A stretch of DNA of 7,674 bases from Candidatus Latescibacterota bacterium (GTDB taxonomy: Bacteria; Latescibacterota; UBA2968; UBA8231): positions 3,419 through 11,092 of the forward strand of contig DPVW01000003.1 in the NCBI GenBank assembly GCA_003529325.1. Direction: 5' to 3'. Under the pieces are notes generated by a model, which worked only from the letters and a program-made list of their open reading frames with translations, had not been told where the DNA came from and searched no databases. The position numbers were made by a program, and so were the translations under genes. This document shows, one piece after another, positions 6,892-7,674 of the stretch (positions are counted from its first letter, which is position 1; each line of letters opens with the position of its first letter).

Positions 6892-6908
6892 TCGGCTCGC
6901 AGAGCCGA
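6892..6908 (-). terminator. GC-rich hairpin just after the yigZ stop codon
   Basis: Minus-strand TCGGCTC-TGC-GAGCCGA forms a perfect 7-bp stem with a 3-nt loop, starting four bases after the TGA at 6915-6913. The bases after it (CTATATTCGCC) are not a T-run, so it is a poor Rho-independent terminator. It may instead protect the upstream message's 3' end or partly attenuate read-through into the isomerase-like gene. TATATT directly after the hairpin resembles a -10 box, but I see no convincing -35 partner. Confidence 0.35.
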
Positions 6909-6912
6909 ACAG

Positions 6913-7545
6913 TCATGGCACATCGACGACGACGACCCGCCCCGAGGTGAGATCGCGAAAGCTCGCCAGGATCGATTCGACGGCGGCCTCCGGACCACAC
7001 AGATGCAACGTCGCGTCCTCGGCAAAGACTTCGTCGACAACACAGACCGCATTCTCTGGATCTTTTTCGGCCGCCCGGCGCAGTGCCTCGCGACATGGAT
7101 CGTACCGATCATACGGTAGCCGCACGACAAGTGTCGTCGTCTGCACACGTCTTAATGTGGGTGTCACGGCCAGAACCTGCTGCGCCGCCTGCGTGTAGGC
7201 TCGCACAAGGCCCCCCGTGCCCAACTTGGTGCCGCCAAACCAGCGCACGACGACGACGACAAGGTCCCCGAGCCCGGCGCCCTGCACCACCGCCAACACG
7301 GGTCGTCCCCCCGTACCCGACGGCTCCCCATCATCACTCATCCCATGGGTCACCGATGCGCCATGACCGACGGCGAAAGCGTACACGTGATGGGAAGCAC
7401 CCGCGTATCGACCCCGAAGCTCGCGCAAAAACTCCCGCGCCGCCGGTACAGACTCAACACAGGCGCAAATACCGAGGAAACGAGACCCTCGATCGCTGAT
7501 CTCAGCTGTAGATTCGGCCGCGGGGTACAGGTAGCCGGTAGACAC
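6913..7545 (-). CDS. yigZ: YigZ / IMPACT (UPF0029) family protein
   Basis: The 210-residue product matches the bacterial YigZ length (about 200). The N-terminal UPF0029/IMPACT domain spans about 17-127, with the family signatures SDDGEPSGTGG at 70-80 and VVVVRWFGGTKLGTGGLVRAY at 97-117. A ferredoxin-like C-terminal domain resembling EF-G domain IV (DUF1949 type) spans about 136-199. Eukaryotic IMPACT regulates the GCN2 kinase. The bacterial role is not settled, although the fold suggests nucleic acid or ribosome binding. The GTG at 7545 was chosen because the family sequence (YLYPAAESTAEI) begins right after it and the frame has a stop at 7573-7575 with no ATG between. The Shine-Dalgarno sequence is weak (GGGA about 12 nt away; another GGAG abuts the GTG too closely). 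It is followed by the isomerase-like gene on the same strand. Confidence 0.92.
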   Translation of the reverse strand: MSTGYLYPAAESTAEISDRGSRFLGICACVESVPAAREFLRELRGRYAGASHHVYAFAVGHGASVTHGMSDDGEPSGTGGRPVLAVVQGAGLGDLVVVVVRWFGGTKLGTGGLVRAYTQAAQQVLAVTPTLRRVQTTTLVVRLPYDRYDPCREALRRAAEKDPENAVCVVDEVFAEDATLHLCGPEAAVESILASFRDLTSGRVVVVDVP

Positions 7546-7592
7546 TCCGATGTCAGATCCCAGAAGCCATCTTCAGAACCCACGACCAAAGA

Positions 7593-7674
7593 TCAAGGAA
7601 ACTCGAACGAGTTTCGTCCACGAAGACCCAGCGTCTCGATCATTTTCTGGCCCACCGTCGACTCAGAACCGCCG
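7593..7674 (-). CDS. Probable C-terminal end of an unrecognised gene (truncated by window edge)
   Basis: On the minus strand a frame runs in from the window edge and ends at the TGA at 7595-7593, giving 26 residues that finish IETLGLRGRNSFEFP. The composition looks like a real protein terminus, and the stop is 47 nt before the yigZ GTG, a spacing typical of an operon. Against it, all three plus-strand frames are also open over this short stretch, so an open frame alone proves little. I do not recognise the family. Confidence 0.4.
   Translation of the reverse strand, partial: GGSESTVGQKMIETLGLRGRNSFEFP
7598..7615. repeat. 18-bp inverted repeat upstream of yigZ
   Basis: GAAACTCG-AA-CGAGTTTC has perfect 8-bp arms around 2 bp. 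It lies 53-70 bp upstream of the yigZ start and overlaps the last codons of the probable upstream gene. As RNA on the minus strand it can form a 7-bp stem with a 4-nt loop followed by CCTTGATCTTT, a weakly T-rich tail, so a poor terminator is possible. As DNA it could be an operator for yigZ. The evidence does not decide between them. Confidence 0.35.

Noticed and set aside
7247..7261. ACG/GAC trinucleotide run as a microsatellite (a similar run lies near 6922-6935)
   Set aside because: Both encode poly-valine stretches within yigZ; the one near 7250 is the conserved VVVVR-FGG strand of the family.

Overview
This 7.67 kb, GC-rich (roughly 60% by eye) window reads as densely packed bacterial chromosome. 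It holds five complete protein genes plus one gene cut at each edge. There is no rRNA, tRNA, CRISPR array, transposase, integrase or phage gene. The mix of a zinc dipeptidase, a zinc carboxypeptidase, an enolase-superfamily enzyme and a sugar-phosphate-isomerase-like TIM barrel suits a free-living heterotroph with a broad catabolic repertoire. The last two have the flavour of Planctomycetota or Latescibacterota-like uncultivated lineages, but that taxonomic hint is recollection and inference, not proof.

Layout. Left edge to 2981 (+): the 3' part of a polytopic GT-C-type membrane protein with a large C-terminal extracytoplasmic beta-rich region, followed after 5 nt by an M19 membrane-dipeptidase-family enzyme. 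These two almost certainly share a transcript. 2998-4497 (-): an M32 (Taq-type) carboxypeptidase, convergent with the dipeptidase across 16 nt. 4545-5792 (+): an enolase-superfamily (mandelate racemase/muconate lactonizing) protein, divergent from the carboxypeptidase with only 47 nt between start codons. 5821-6840 (-): a sugar phosphate isomerase/epimerase-like TIM barrel, convergent with the enolase-superfamily gene across 28 nt. 6913-7545 (-): a YigZ/IMPACT-family protein. 7593-7674 (-): the probable last 26 codons of another gene. The last three lie on one strand with short gaps and may be cotranscribed.

How the genes may work together. The two peptidases could both act in peptide salvage, and the two TIM-barrel enzymes both belong to families that act on sugars, sugar acids or other small carboxylates. 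However, the strand alternation (+ + - + - - -) argues against a single pathway operon. The most unusual gene is the enolase-superfamily protein. It keeps a KxK motif and acidic metal-ligand candidates, but by my hand alignment it lacks the usual second acid/base residue and carries an extra C-terminal tail. The GT-C protein carries what look like two related beta-sandwich modules. I found no clear sign of a new multi-gene system. The remaining leads are modest: two palindromes, a hairpin after yigZ, very tight intergenic spacing, and the unusual active site.
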